Source: Paenibacillus xylanexedens
GTDB taxonomy: Bacteria; Bacillota; Bacilli; Paenibacillales; Paenibacillaceae
Assembly (NCBI RefSeq): GCF_017874615.1
Contig: NZ_JAGIKV010000003.1
Span: 186,001 to 250,000, forward strand
DNA: 64,000 nucleotides
Direction: 5' to 3'
Part shown: positions 39,930 to 49,078 of the stretch, piece after piece
Layout: every line of letters starts with the position of its first letter
Numbering within the stretch: the stretch's first letter is position 1
Position numbers and translations under genes: made by a program
The notes under the pieces: generated by a model
Databases searched by the model: none
The model's input: the letters and a program-made list of their open reading frames with translations, nothing else
What the model was told of the DNA's origin: nothing

Positions 39930-40982
39930 ATGACAGAATTCGTGAAAAACGTAAGTAATAATTATCAGACCAATCAGGATGGTACGGTTGGAGGTGATCC
40001 ATCCGGCTGGATTGCAGGTATTGACATTGGAGGCACCAAAACATTAATGCTCTTGTCATCACAACAGGCTGGAAATGAAGTTCATGAACGGATCTTGCCT
40101 ACGCTTGCCAGTGATCAGCCGGATGAGTTCTTCCGATGGTTATTCGCTGAACTGGAAACATTCTGCCGCGAAGTTGGATGCAGTCTGGATCAACTTAAAG
40201 GTGTAGGCTTGGGATTCCCTGGTGTGGTTCTACAGGAGGAGGGAATACTGCGAAGTGCTCCGGCTTTTCAGTGGCCTGAGCAAGATATTCGCCCTCTGAT
40301 TGCGAAGTATTACAGCGGGAATATCATGTTGGATAATGATGTGAATATGGCCGCGATGGGAGAATATGATCAAGGGGCAGCGCAGGGACATCAACATTGT
40401 GTGATGGTCACGGTTGGAACAGGTATTGGAGCTGCTCTTATTCTGAATGGACAGCTCTACAGCGGCCAGAATGGAGCAGCAGGTGAGATTGGGCATTTCA
40501 TTGCAGGAGACGAAGGGCTTTATACCGGTTACGTTGCGGATGCGGATTCCTTTGGCGTATTTGAGCAAGTGACTTCAGGTACGGGAATTACCGAACAGGC
40601 GAGGCGTTATTTTGCTGCTGGAAAGGGAAGTTCCTTATCCCTGATCATGAGTCTGGCAGGAGGGGAAGCGGAACAGATTGAAGCCAGGCATGTATTCAAA
40701 GCAGCCGAGTCGGGTGATCTTGCTGCCCTGGAGATTCTGGAACTACCCATGCGTTATATGGCGAGAGGTCTGGCGAATATTACGGCTTTACTCAATCCTT
40801 CCATTATAGTGATCGGTGGTGGCGTGGCTGCATCCAACCCATCCTATTATCTAAATGAAGTGCGCACACGCCTCCAACGTTACACTGTTCTGCCTACACT
40901 TTTAGCTGTAGCTGAACTGGGGAACAAAGCAGGAGCAATCGGGGCATTGGCTGCAATCAAGTCGAGTCTGACACGCACATAA
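39930..40982 (+). CDS. ROK-family sugar kinase (glucokinase-like)
   Basis: A 350-residue ROK protein without a DNA-binding domain, so probably a cytoplasmic ATP-dependent sugar kinase. ATP motif A-G-I-D-I-G-G-T-K-T is near residue 30, G-F-P-G-V-V follows, and the catalytic Asp lies in D-N-D-V-N-M-A-A-M-G-E. G-E-I-G-H-F retains the sugar-contacting Glu and His, but the zinc-binding cysteine cluster of most ROK kinases is absent. It starts 36 bases after the repressor with GAGGAGGG upstream, in the same operon, followed by an MFS permease. Confidence 0.85.
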   Translation: MTEFVKNVSNNYQTNQDGTVGGDPSGWIAGIDIGGTKTLMLLSSQQAGNEVHERILPTLASDQPDEFFRWLFAELETFCREVGCSLDQLKGVGLGFPGVVLQEEGILRSAPAFQWPEQDIRPLIAKYYSGNIMLDNDVNMAAMGEYDQGAAQGHQHCVMVTVGTGIGAALILNGQLYSGQNGAAGEIGHFIAGDEGLYTGYVADADSFGVFEQVTSGTGITEQARRYFAAGKGSSLSLIMSLAGGEAEQIEARHVFKAAESGDLAALEILELPMRYMARGLANITALLNPSIIVIGGGVAASNPSYYLNEVRTRLQRYTVLPTLLAVAELGNKAGAIGALAAIKSSLTRT

Positions 40983-41031
40983 AAAGAGAGAATAGGCGAA
41001 GCAACTACAGAAATAAAGGATGGAGATCCGG

Positions 41032-42255
41032 ATGAGAAGTAGACATATGAAGGCTTACACAGAGAAAATAAAAGCCGATTCCAATGATGCAAAACGTGTT
41101 TTACTCCAATTGCAGGGCCTATATCTGTTTATGGGGCTTGCCGGGGGGATGTTTAACCCGTACATTAATCCCATATTGGTTGCACAAGGTTTTTCCAGTA
41201 AAGAAACCGGATTTATTATGGCGTTTGGCACACTTGTATCTATTATTCTTCAACCTATATGGGGAATTCTGGTAGATAAGTTTAAAAAGACACGGTTCGT
41301 ACTGGTGATAAGCCTGCTTGTTCCTGCATCGTTAGCGTACTTCTACAATATTCAAGTGTACTTTATATTAATATTGATTTATACTTTATGCACTATATTC
41401 CAAGTGACTCAAATACCTGTGGCTGACTCCTATGCGGTTACCGCCGCGAGAGCCGCGAACACCTCATATGGCATGATCCGACTCTTCGGCAGCATAGGAA
41501 CGGGAGTTGGTGGATTTGCCGCAGGGATGTATCTCTCCCAGTTTTCCATTCACATGTTATGGCTACCATTTCTCCTGTTTAACATTCTGAGCGCTATACT
41601 GGCAAGTACACTTCCCCGGCAGACGAGTATATCCTCGTCCTCGGTAACCTTCTCCGTAGGTTTGGCAAGATTGCTCCGAAACCGGACATTCCTTCTATTT
41701 CTAACAGGTTGTTTCCTGGTTAACCAAACGCTCACTGCGTTTAACTCCTTTTTTGTTATTTCATTTCAGATGGCTGGCGGTTCTGTGACCATGACAGGTA
41801 CGGCGTTGTTGCTTGCGTCGATTACCAATGTTCCATCCATGTTGGCAGCGGCATTCATACTCCGAAAATGGGGGCATGAACGGACGATGCTGCTTGCAGC
41901 GGGGGCGTATATGTTACGTTGGGGGATACAATGGCTATGGCCGACGCCTGAGGTCATGATTGGCGTTCAGGTGCTGCATGGGTTATCCTTCGGATTCTTC
42001 TATATCGCAGCAGTGGAATATGTGGCTTCCGTTACGGGACGGGAGATGCAGGCCACAGGTCAAAGTTTATTTAACATGGTGTTTGCTGGCCTGGGCGGAA
42101 TTGTTGGTAATATGCTTAACGGATATTTACTCGATTCCGGCGGTCCATCACTGATGTATCTGGCTTGCACGATCAGTGCGGCACTAGGATCGGTGATTCT
42201 GTATATCGTCAGCAGGCAGGCCAAAGAACAGAGAAGAGCATACTCATTAGAATAG
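41032..42255 (+). CDS. MFS permease, probably sugar transport
   Basis: A 407-residue, 12-helix transporter. Helix 1 begins L-Y-L-F-M-G-L-A-G-G-M-F-N-P-Y-I-N-P-I-L, and the loop after helix 2 reads G-I-L-V-D-K-F-K-K-T-R, resembling the LacY/nucleoside-permease-like MFS branch. The start at 41032 has GGAG seven bases upstream; alternatives at 41020 and 41047 fit less well. It lies in line with ROK repressor and ROK kinase genes, so uptake of an unphosphorylated sugar later phosphorylated by that kinase is the simplest model. Confidence 0.82.
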   Translation: MRSRHMKAYTEKIKADSNDAKRVLLQLQGLYLFMGLAGGMFNPYINPILVAQGFSSKETGFIMAFGTLVSIILQPIWGILVDKFKKTRFVLVISLLVPASLAYFYNIQVYFILILIYTLCTIFQVTQIPVADSYAVTAARAANTSYGMIRLFGSIGTGVGGFAAGMYLSQFSIHMLWLPFLLFNILSAILASTLPRQTSISSSSVTFSVGLARLLRNRTFLLFLTGCFLVNQTLTAFNSFFVISFQMAGGSVTMTGTALLLASITNVPSMLAAAFILRKWGHERTMLLAAGAYMLRWGIQWLWPTPEVMIGVQVLHGLSFGFFYIAAVEYVASVTGREMQATGQSLFNMVFAGLGGIVGNMLNGYLLDSGGPSLMYLACTISAALGSVILYIVSRQAKEQRRAYSLE

Positions 42256-42276
42256 AAACGGAAGGAGTTGGAGCCT

Positions 42277-44520
42277 ATGAAAGTAAATCTGAAGCGGAAT
42301 TGGCACACCAAGTTGATGTATTCGTATTTTCCTATTTTTCTGCTTACGATTTCCATTCTGATCTTTCTCTCCTTCCTGATTGTCAACGAACTCTCACGTA
42401 ATGAAACAAAAAAAGCCGACATGATCTCCACACGCTATATTGTGGATACACTGGAGCGCTCCCTAAGCGACATTGAACTTCGGTTGCTTGAAGACATTGG
42501 TGCAAACAAAACATATAGTCGCTTTCTGGAAGCTGGACAGGGACAATTATCGAGTCAGTTCATCTATGATGCGGCAAGTGGGCTGGGACGTATGCTGGAT
42601 CAGCAGGATATGATTCAATCTATTTATCTCTATCGTATGTCCGATTCCCAGATTCTTACGCCCAGAGGCATGATGCGTTTGGAAGATTTCGAAGATCGTG
42701 CCTATATTGAGCAAGCCTTGAAAGATCGGGAGAACCTCGGTTGGAATCTGCCGCGTGATTATAAGGAACGTTCCTTCGACGTACCTTCACAGGTGATTAG
42801 CATGAATAAGTTGCTTCCTTTACCGTGGGGCGGGGAAGGTCTGCTCGTCATTACCATCCGCATGTATGCAGTGGAACGGCAGATTGATAACATGACCAAT
42901 GAAAAGTTATCTGTTCTTCAGGTTCGGGATAAGAGCGACAATCTGATCTATACCGCGCATCAAATGGACCCTTCAGCAGGTGAAATTCTTAATCGTGTGA
43001 CTGCGGACAAGCTTGGTCTGATCTTCGAGAGTGGTATTCAATCCGGACAACTGTATTCATGGGTATCCCTTGTTTCTTATGTGTGGATCGGTATTGGATT
43101 ATTAACGATCGTTGGTGCGGTGGCGGGACTAATCTACATTACTCGCAGAAATACACGCCCCATTCAGCTGATCATGAATCGAATTCAGGCGTTACAGCCA
43201 CGTGCCGAGGAGGATGAAGCTGCTCCATCCGTCAAAGATGAACTGGCACTTATCGACCGTGCGCTGGAACATTTGATTGCTCAGACGGTTGACTATGAGA
43301 AACAACATCATGAAAACTTGCTGATTCATCGCAGACAGTTGCTCGTTGATCTGATGGAAGGGGAGCGGATGGATTCGTTCCGTCAGCGACTTCGCCATCT
43401 GCAACCGCTAGAGGAACGATTCATGGAACCGAAGAGTGTTGCTGTCCTCATTGCGGAGATGAATGGTGACGATCTCTCGACCAATCAGAATATTCTGAAG
43501 ATTGCGCTTATGAACGTAGTGGAAGAACTTGTGCAGAATGAGACTCAGTTCGGCGGTTGGGCTGAATGGTTTGGGAACCGCAGGCTTATTGTGGTGATTG
43601 CATCGGATGAGCAGGAAGGATTGGACCGTGAATTGCTTATGGATCTGGCTAAGCAGATGCATATGTGGATTGCGGAAAACTTTCGCCTACGGTTTACGTT
43701 CGGGATTGGACGAACCGTATCGGGATGGGAAGAGATTACTCGTTCCTATGCGAGTGCAGATGCGGGTTTGCAGCATAGACTTACCCTTGGTAAAGATGCC
43801 ATCGTTCTCAGTGAGCAGCTGCCGGATCGTATTGAGCTGCAATCGTACAAGTATTTGCAGATGCTCGCAGACTTTGTCCGTGAATTCAGACTAACCGGCG
43901 ATGGTTGGCGAACGCAGCTGGATCAGATGTTTGTTGCGTTCGGTGAAGATCAGATTACAGATAACGATATTCGCATGTTGCTGCAGGCATTAATCCAGAT
44001 GTTGTCCCGTGAATTCGGGGAGCTGTCTGAGCGGCTGCAAAGCCAATTTGCCGAGGAAATCCTGACTCGTCTTCGCAGTGATATCCAGCAGGTGGAGACA
44101 CTGGAGGGTATTCAAGAGATTTTGCAGGAGTGGCTTAAAGAGGTCTATCGCAATTATGTATCTGTAAATGAAACGAAAAGTCATCGCGCGATGATTAACG
44201 AGCTGCGGATTTATATTGAAGAACATTTTGATGATCCGGATCTGTCGCTGAAACATCTGAGTGATCGGTTCCAAATCTCGGGCAAATATGCGAGTTATCT
44301 GTTCAAGGAAGAGTTTGAGATGAAGTTTGTTGATTTTCTGGTGAAACTGAGGGTCGAAAAGGCCTGTCGTCTGTTGTCTGCATCCGATATGGCTGTTCAG
44401 GATATTGCTCTGCAAGTGGGTTATGCCAATGCCATCTCTTTCGGCAGAGTATTCAAACGGATTATGGGCGTGACACCAGGGGACTATCGCAAGCAGAGTG
44501 GAAAACAAGGGGATCAATAA
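42277..44520 (+). CDS. Membrane-bound AraC-family regulator (YesN/YesS-like sensor)
   Basis: A 747-residue one-component regulator. Helix 1 (about 12-36) and helix 2 (about 265-285) flank an extracellular sensing domain. A cytoplasmic part includes a degenerate GGDEF-like region (T-F-G-I-G-R-T-V, Y-A-S-A-D-A-G-L), and two AraC helix-turn-helices end the protein (L-S-L-K-H-L-S-D-R-F-Q-I-S-G-K-Y-A, Q-D-I-A-L-Q-V-G-Y). Such proteins in Paenibacillus activate neighbouring LplA-LplB-YtcP sugar transporters. GGAAGGAG lies about eight bases before the ATG. It starts 21 bases after the MFS gene. Confidence 0.87.
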   Translation: MKVNLKRNWHTKLMYSYFPIFLLTISILIFLSFLIVNELSRNETKKADMISTRYIVDTLERSLSDIELRLLEDIGANKTYSRFLEAGQGQLSSQFIYDAASGLGRMLDQQDMIQSIYLYRMSDSQILTPRGMMRLEDFEDRAYIEQALKDRENLGWNLPRDYKERSFDVPSQVISMNKLLPLPWGGEGLLVITIRMYAVERQIDNMTNEKLSVLQVRDKSDNLIYTAHQMDPSAGEILNRVTADKLGLIFESGIQSGQLYSWVSLVSYVWIGIGLLTIVGAVAGLIYITRRNTRPIQLIMNRIQALQPRAEEDEAAPSVKDELALIDRALEHLIAQTVDYEKQHHENLLIHRRQLLVDLMEGERMDSFRQRLRHLQPLEERFMEPKSVAVLIAEMNGDDLSTNQNILKIALMNVVEELVQNETQFGGWAEWFGNRRLIVVIASDEQEGLDRELLMDLAKQMHMWIAENFRLRFTFGIGRTVSGWEEITRSYASADAGLQHRLTLGKDAIVLSEQLPDRIELQSYKYLQMLADFVREFRLTGDGWRTQLDQMFVAFGEDQITDNDIRMLLQALIQMLSREFGELSERLQSQFAEEILTRLRSDIQQVETLEGIQEILQEWLKEVYRNYVSVNETKSHRAMINELRIYIEEHFDDPDLSLKHLSDRFQISGKYASYLFKEEFEMKFVDFLVKLRVEKACRLLSASDMAVQDIALQVGYANAISFGRVFKRIMGVTPGDYRKQSGKQGDQ

Positions 44521-44758
44521 CGATCGATATTGGACGTGTCAGACAACCAAGCATCGCATGAAAAGCAATATTCTTAGGATATTTCATGAAATCTCTTGTA
44601 TGAGGGGATAAGATTCGTGCCTTATCGTCCTTTTACAGGAGATTTTTTGATTTTTAATACAAGATCATAGGCTCATTAAGCTGGTACGTTAAGGAATTTT
44701 ACGAATGACCTATACTAGCATTATGACAATCCATTAATTCATAGGGAAGGAGTTGAAG

Positions 44759-45133
44759 ATGATGTATACATACGGACAGCAAGTGTGGGGATCGGTAGAT
44801 ATCAATAGGCGGATTACCATCACAGCAAGCAACAACACATTCACATTTAATGTAGATGACTCGTCATATACGATAATTATACCTGATGGTACCTACACGA
44901 CCACTCGCCAAAGGCATGAATCAGAACTTGTGCAGGCCATTTCGAAGGCGGGGGCAGCCCAGAACATTCCTGTGAAGTTTATTTTGGGCGGAATGCATTA
45001 TGATGAGAAGTATAATGTGTTGATTTTGGAACATACGGATACGAGCAACGAACATGTTATCGATCAATTTGCGGGAAATGCCATCGATACGTTGTTTGGT
45101 CAAGTGAAGTTTAATCTTCCGCCGAGGGATTAG
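44759..45133 (+). CDS. Hypothetical beta-rich protein
   Basis: A 124-residue soluble protein I do not recognise. It is rich in Thr, Asn and aromatic residues with predicted strands (I-T-I-T-A-S-N-N-T-F-T-F-N-V, Y-T-I-I-I-P-D-G-T-Y-T-T) and a helix (E-L-V-Q-A-I-S-K-A-G-A-A). The I-x-D-G-x-Y layout followed by a helix is reminiscent of modules in phage or surface structural proteins, a weak resemblance only. GGAAGGAG lies upstream; ATG 44759 or the next codon could start. A terminator follows, so it is a separate unit inside the sugar island. Confidence 0.55.
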   Translation: MMYTYGQQVWGSVDINRRITITASNNTFTFNVDDSSYTIIIPDGTYTTTRQRHESELVQAISKAGAAQNIPVKFILGGMHYDEKYNVLILEHTDTSNEHVIDQFAGNAIDTLFGQVKFNLPPRD

Positions 45134-45165
45134 TGCATGAAATGCTTTTAAATCTGCTACACATG

Positions 45166-45195
45166 GAGATCACTACAGATGTGGTCTCTTATTGT
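45166..45195 (+). terminator. Terminator after 124-residue hypothetical
   Basis: GAGATCAC-TACAGAT-GTGGTCTC followed by TTATTGTT. Confidence 0.6.
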
Positions 45196-45528
45196 TATGG
45201 TTTGATGGGAGTATCCAGCGGAAAAAGGATTATTGCGAGCTGGGTGATGCCAGATTGTGTATAAGAAATTGAAATGAACAGAACACAATATGTTATTATA
45301 GTTAACATTAAAGGTGTGAAAATTGTATATTGTCAGGAAATATGTTTATATATCGCGGTATTTAACTTAAAAACCGTGGATTTTACATTTTGAAAATAGT
45401 TTATTGTCTGATTATCGGATTATATGTAATGATTAGTGACATTCACAGGTGCGACGAAATGAGATGAACAAAGTGGAGTGGCAATCATGTGAATTCATTC
45501 AGAGAGTGTGCGAAAGGGGAAAGGTCAA
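45196..45528. other. AT-rich leader upstream of sugar ABC operon
   Basis: 330 bases without an ORF. AT-rich, with several TATAAT-like hexamers (for example TTATAGTTAAC near 45297 and TTATATGTAATG near 45420), presumably the promoter region contacted by the AraC regulator. I cannot single out one promoter. Confidence 0.35.
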
Positions 45529-47130
45529 ATGAGATTATTTCAAAGACGTAAGGCAGGCAAGGCAAGTTCAATCCTCGCAGTGGTAACAGCATTCACTCTA
45601 TTATTATCTGCATGTTCGTCAGGAAGCGAATCAGCATCTTCATCAGGAGAGTCGGGTTCGGGGGAAAAAACGACTTTGAAAGTGGAAATCTTCGACCGGG
45701 GAAACACACCGGCGGGCTACACCATTTCGGACAGTTATCTGACTCGCTTCATTCAAGAGAAGTTTGGTGATCCAAACAACATCGATGTTCAATTTGTTCC
45801 GGTACCACGCTCGGAGGAAGTACAGAAACTTAACGTTCTGATGGCGAGTGGCTCTGAAGTACCTGATATCGTCTTTACCTACGATTCGGGAACATTCAAC
45901 CGGTATGCAGAGCAAGGAGGTCTGACCGAACTTACGGATCTGATCAATCAAAGTGGTCCTAACCTGAAGAAGTTCCTGGGAGATGAAACGCTGGCCTACG
46001 GTCAATACGATGGACAACAGTTTGCGGTTCCAGGTAAACGTCTTGTACTTGGCAAGTACGCATCCTATGTTCGTCAGGACTGGCTGGATGCGCTCGGATT
46101 GCCTTCACCTGAGACAGCTGAGGAGCTGCATACAACACTGAAGGCCTTTAAGGAAAAAGATCCGGGTAAGGTTGGCACAGGACTTATCCCAATGGGGATG
46201 TCGATTGCCTCGGCTCAATATGAACCCCTGATCTGGTCATTCATTGAACCACTGACGGAAGAACAAAAATATACATTAACGCAACAACTGGGTTCCAATG
46301 ACTATCCAACGTTGTTGCCTGGTTTCAAGGATGCCCTGAAATATATGAACACACTTTATAATGAAGGATTAATGAGCAAGGACTTTGGACTCGACAAAGA
46401 CAAGAAAAAGCTGTGGGAAGATGTATCTAACGGCAAAGTTGGATTCTACACTGAGGATGCAGGGGAGATTTACATCTCCGGTACGTACAAAAACCTGCAA
46501 ACCAATCAACCGGGTGCAGTGATGACACCGATTGATGCATTCAAAAACTCCGAAGGCAAATTCGCCAAACCGGCATATGCACCCAATGCGATGTATGTGA
46601 TGATTCCGAAATCGAGCAAAAATGCGGAAGCAGCGATGAAGTATCTGGATTGGATGGCTTCGGGCAACAACCTGTTCGATCTGCAATTCGGTGTTGAAAA
46701 CGAGAACTATGAACTTGTGGATGGGGTCCCATTGATCAAGGATGATGCTTCTCCTGAAATCGCAGGCCGTATCTATAATTCCGGTGACATTGCCATTATC
46801 GTCAATGGTAAATACGTTGGGGATGACAAGAAAAATGAAGAAGCTTATGTCGTACAGGTAGAGTCGAAGTATCGGGATGACATGCGTAAGTCGGTAGCGA
46901 TCTCTAACACGGACACGATTCAACCGGTGCGCTTCTCCAAACCGATTGAGGCGGAAGCACGCTACGGTAACGGCTTGAAAGACAAATTTATGGAGTTCTT
47001 CGTAAAAACAACCATTTCCAAACCCGCTGATTTTGAAGCCACCTATGACAGCATGATGAAAGATTACATGGCGAGCGGTGGTCAAGCGATCCTGGATGAA
47101 CGTACAGAAGCTTACAATGCGATGAAATAA
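45529..47130 (+). CDS. Sugar ABC transporter substrate-binding lipoprotein (LplA-like)
   Basis: A 533-residue extracellular solute-binding lipoprotein. Signal peptide with lipobox L-L-L-S-A-C-S-S (Cys about 30), a short Ser/Gly linker, then a two-lobed family 1 binding fold typical of the long LplA-type oligosaccharide-binding proteins (D-I-V-F-T-Y-D-S-G-T, Y-V-R-Q-D-W-L-D-A-L-G-L-P, P-A-Y-A-P-N-A-M-Y-V-M-I-P-K). ATG 45529 is chosen because AAAGGGGAAAGG precedes it; the GTG at 45508 lies upstream of that site. It heads an operon with two permeases. The sugar is not identifiable. Confidence 0.88.
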   Translation: MRLFQRRKAGKASSILAVVTAFTLLLSACSSGSESASSSGESGSGEKTTLKVEIFDRGNTPAGYTISDSYLTRFIQEKFGDPNNIDVQFVPVPRSEEVQKLNVLMASGSEVPDIVFTYDSGTFNRYAEQGGLTELTDLINQSGPNLKKFLGDETLAYGQYDGQQFAVPGKRLVLGKYASYVRQDWLDALGLPSPETAEELHTTLKAFKEKDPGKVGTGLIPMGMSIASAQYEPLIWSFIEPLTEEQKYTLTQQLGSNDYPTLLPGFKDALKYMNTLYNEGLMSKDFGLDKDKKKLWEDVSNGKVGFYTEDAGEIYISGTYKNLQTNQPGAVMTPIDAFKNSEGKFAKPAYAPNAMYVMIPKSSKNAEAAMKYLDWMASGNNLFDLQFGVENENYELVDGVPLIKDDASPEIAGRIYNSGDIAIIVNGKYVGDDKKNEEAYVVQVESKYRDDMRKSVAISNTDTIQPVRFSKPIEAEARYGNGLKDKFMEFFVKTTISKPADFEATYDSMMKDYMASGGQAILDERTEAYNAMK

Positions 47131-47242
47131 GTAGAGTAGAGATCACATCTAATGCGTATGGCAACAAAGAACAGGGATTTCATTAAGGCGATGACAACAT
47201 CGTCTTGATGAAGAAATCCTGAATGACATGGGGGGAAGTTTT

Positions 47243-48145
47243 ATGAAAACAAGCATCTATTTCCGCAGAAACTGGCAACTATATGCGTTGCTCCTACTGC
47301 CCATGATCTACTTCATTATTTTCAAGTATGGGCCAATGTATGGCGTGCAGATTGCGTTCAAGGACTTTAATTTCTTTCAAGGTATCGCCGGTAGTGAGTG
47401 GATTGGCTTGGATGCGTTCAGAGAAGTGTTTCAAAATCAGGGTTTCTACACGGCATTACGCAACACGTTAGTACTTAACATGCTGGATCTACTGGTTTCC
47501 TTCCCGGCACCACTTATATTGGCCATCTTATTGTTCGAGCTGAAGAAGGCTTGGTTCAAAAAGTTGGCACAGACCTTACTGTACATTCCTCACTTTATTT
47601 CGTGGGTTATTATTGGAGGGATCGTACTTCAGGTATTCGGTACGCAATCCGGTTTCATTAACAATATCTTAATGAGCATGGGATTCGATCCATTGCCATT
47701 CCTTTCAGACAAAAACTATTGGCTCTTCACGTATCTTGCGGTAGGTGTGTGGCAGAGTGCAGGCTGGGGTACGATTCTGTATCTGGCATCCCTGACGGGG
47801 ATTAACCGGGAACTGTATGAAGCTGCAGAAGTGGATGGAGCAAGTCGGCTACGCAGAATCTGGCACATCTCCTTGCCAGGCATCAAAACGACGATTGTTA
47901 CCTTATTGATCATCAATGTCGGCAACATGATCTCCATCGGCTTTGACCGACCATTTATTATAGGGAACGTGGCTGTACGTGAATACTCGGATGTGCTCAG
48001 CACATTTGTCTATCGTGTCGGTTTACAATCTGGTCAGGTTACGCTCGCAACGGCTGTAGGTTTGTTCCAGGCATTAGTTGGACTTGTCTTCATACTCGGG
48101 GCAAACTATACGTCCAAGAAATTGACCGATGAGAGCATTATGTAG
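47243..48145 (+). CDS. Sugar ABC transporter permease (LplB-like)
   Basis: A 300-residue inner-membrane permease with six helices. The EAA loop reads E-L-Y-E-A-A-E-V-D-G-A-S-R-L-R-R-I-W-H-I, which contacts the ATPase. F-K-Y-G-P-M-Y-G-V-Q-I-A-F-K-D-F near the N terminus is characteristic of LplB. The ATG at 47243 has GGGGGGAAG five bases upstream. No ATPase gene is present in the island, so a shared MsmX-like ATPase is expected. Confidence 0.9.
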   Translation: MKTSIYFRRNWQLYALLLLPMIYFIIFKYGPMYGVQIAFKDFNFFQGIAGSEWIGLDAFREVFQNQGFYTALRNTLVLNMLDLLVSFPAPLILAILLFELKKAWFKKLAQTLLYIPHFISWVIIGGIVLQVFGTQSGFINNILMSMGFDPLPFLSDKNYWLFTYLAVGVWQSAGWGTILYLASLTGINRELYEAAEVDGASRLRRIWHISLPGIKTTIVTLLIINVGNMISIGFDRPFIIGNVAVREYSDVLSTFVYRVGLQSGQVTLATAVGLFQALVGLVFILGANYTSKKLTDESIM

Positions 48146-48183
48146 TGGATTGATTCACATATGATCTGTAAGGAGTGAGTGAG

Positions 48184-49056
48184 ATGTCTGAAAACACGGC
48201 GAATCGAATATTCAACACGGTAAACGTCATTCTTATTATCATTACGATGGTGCTGTGTCTTGCACCATTCATTCATATTATTGCGATCTCGTTCAGCTCG
48301 AACCGGGCGATCGGTTCAGGAGAAGTTTCCTTTTTCCCCAAAGAGTTATCCTTTGAGGCGTATACCAAAGTATTTGCAGATGGATCGATGATTCGTTCCC
48401 TCATTTATACGATTTGGCTAACCGTCCTGAGTACGGTGCTAAGCATGGCGATGACCATTGCAGCAGCTTATCCACTGGCGAAAAGTAATCTGAAGGGGCG
48501 CAAGTGGTTCATGCTTGTCATTGTGGTGACGATGTTCTTCAGTGGGGGTATTATTCCCGAGTACATTCTGATCAAAAATCTGCATCTACTCGATAGCACA
48601 TGGGGACTTATTCTGCCTGGATTGATTAGTCCGTTCTATATGATCATCCTCATTACCTTCTTCCGAGGGATTCCCGAAAGTCTCGAAGAAGCGGCGGGCA
48701 TTGATGGAAGCAGCCACTTCGGAACCCTTATGCGTATTATTCTACCGCTATCCCTTCCGGTTATGGCGACACTGAGCCTATTTTACGCGGTAGGACGGTG
48801 GAATGGTTTCCAGGATGCACTCATGTATATTACGAAACCTGAACTATATCCTTTGCAATTGAAGTTGTATCAGATGATTCAGCAAAACCAGATTACAGAA
48901 CTGATGCAGAACGAAGGAATCGGCGCCGTTCAGGTCCTGCCTGAGAGTCTGAAAGCAGCCAGCGTTATATTCTCCACGTTACCGATCCTGCTTGTGTATC
49001 CGTGGTTGCAGCGGTACTTTATCAGTGGCGTAATGGTAGGTGCTGTAAAAGGTTAA
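48184..49056 (+). CDS. Sugar ABC transporter permease (YtcP/LplC-like)
   Basis: A 290-residue partner permease, six helices. The EAA loop is S-L-E-E-A-A-G-I-D-G-S-S-H-F-G-T-L, and the ending V-Y-P-W-L-Q-R-Y-F-I-S-G-V-M-V-G-A-V-K-G is the YtcP family C terminus. The start at 48184 has AAGGAG eight bases upstream. It follows LplB closely and precedes an unknown 572-residue protein by 22 bases, placing that protein in the same transcript. Confidence 0.9.
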   Translation: MSENTANRIFNTVNVILIIITMVLCLAPFIHIIAISFSSNRAIGSGEVSFFPKELSFEAYTKVFADGSMIRSLIYTIWLTVLSTVLSMAMTIAAAYPLAKSNLKGRKWFMLVIVVTMFFSGGIIPEYILIKNLHLLDSTWGLILPGLISPFYMIILITFFRGIPESLEEAAGIDGSSHFGTLMRIILPLSLPVMATLSLFYAVGRWNGFQDALMYITKPELYPLQLKLYQMIQQNQITELMQNEGIGAVQVLPESLKAASVIFSTLPILLVYPWLQRYFISGVMVGAVKG

Positions 49057-49078
49057 CAGTCTCGGGAGGTCGCATGAC

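Noticed and set aside
46369-47085. 238-codon minus-strand ORF
   Set aside because: Antisense to the sugar-binding lipoprotein; composition (Phe, Ile, His, Arg rich) is typical of reversed coding sequence.
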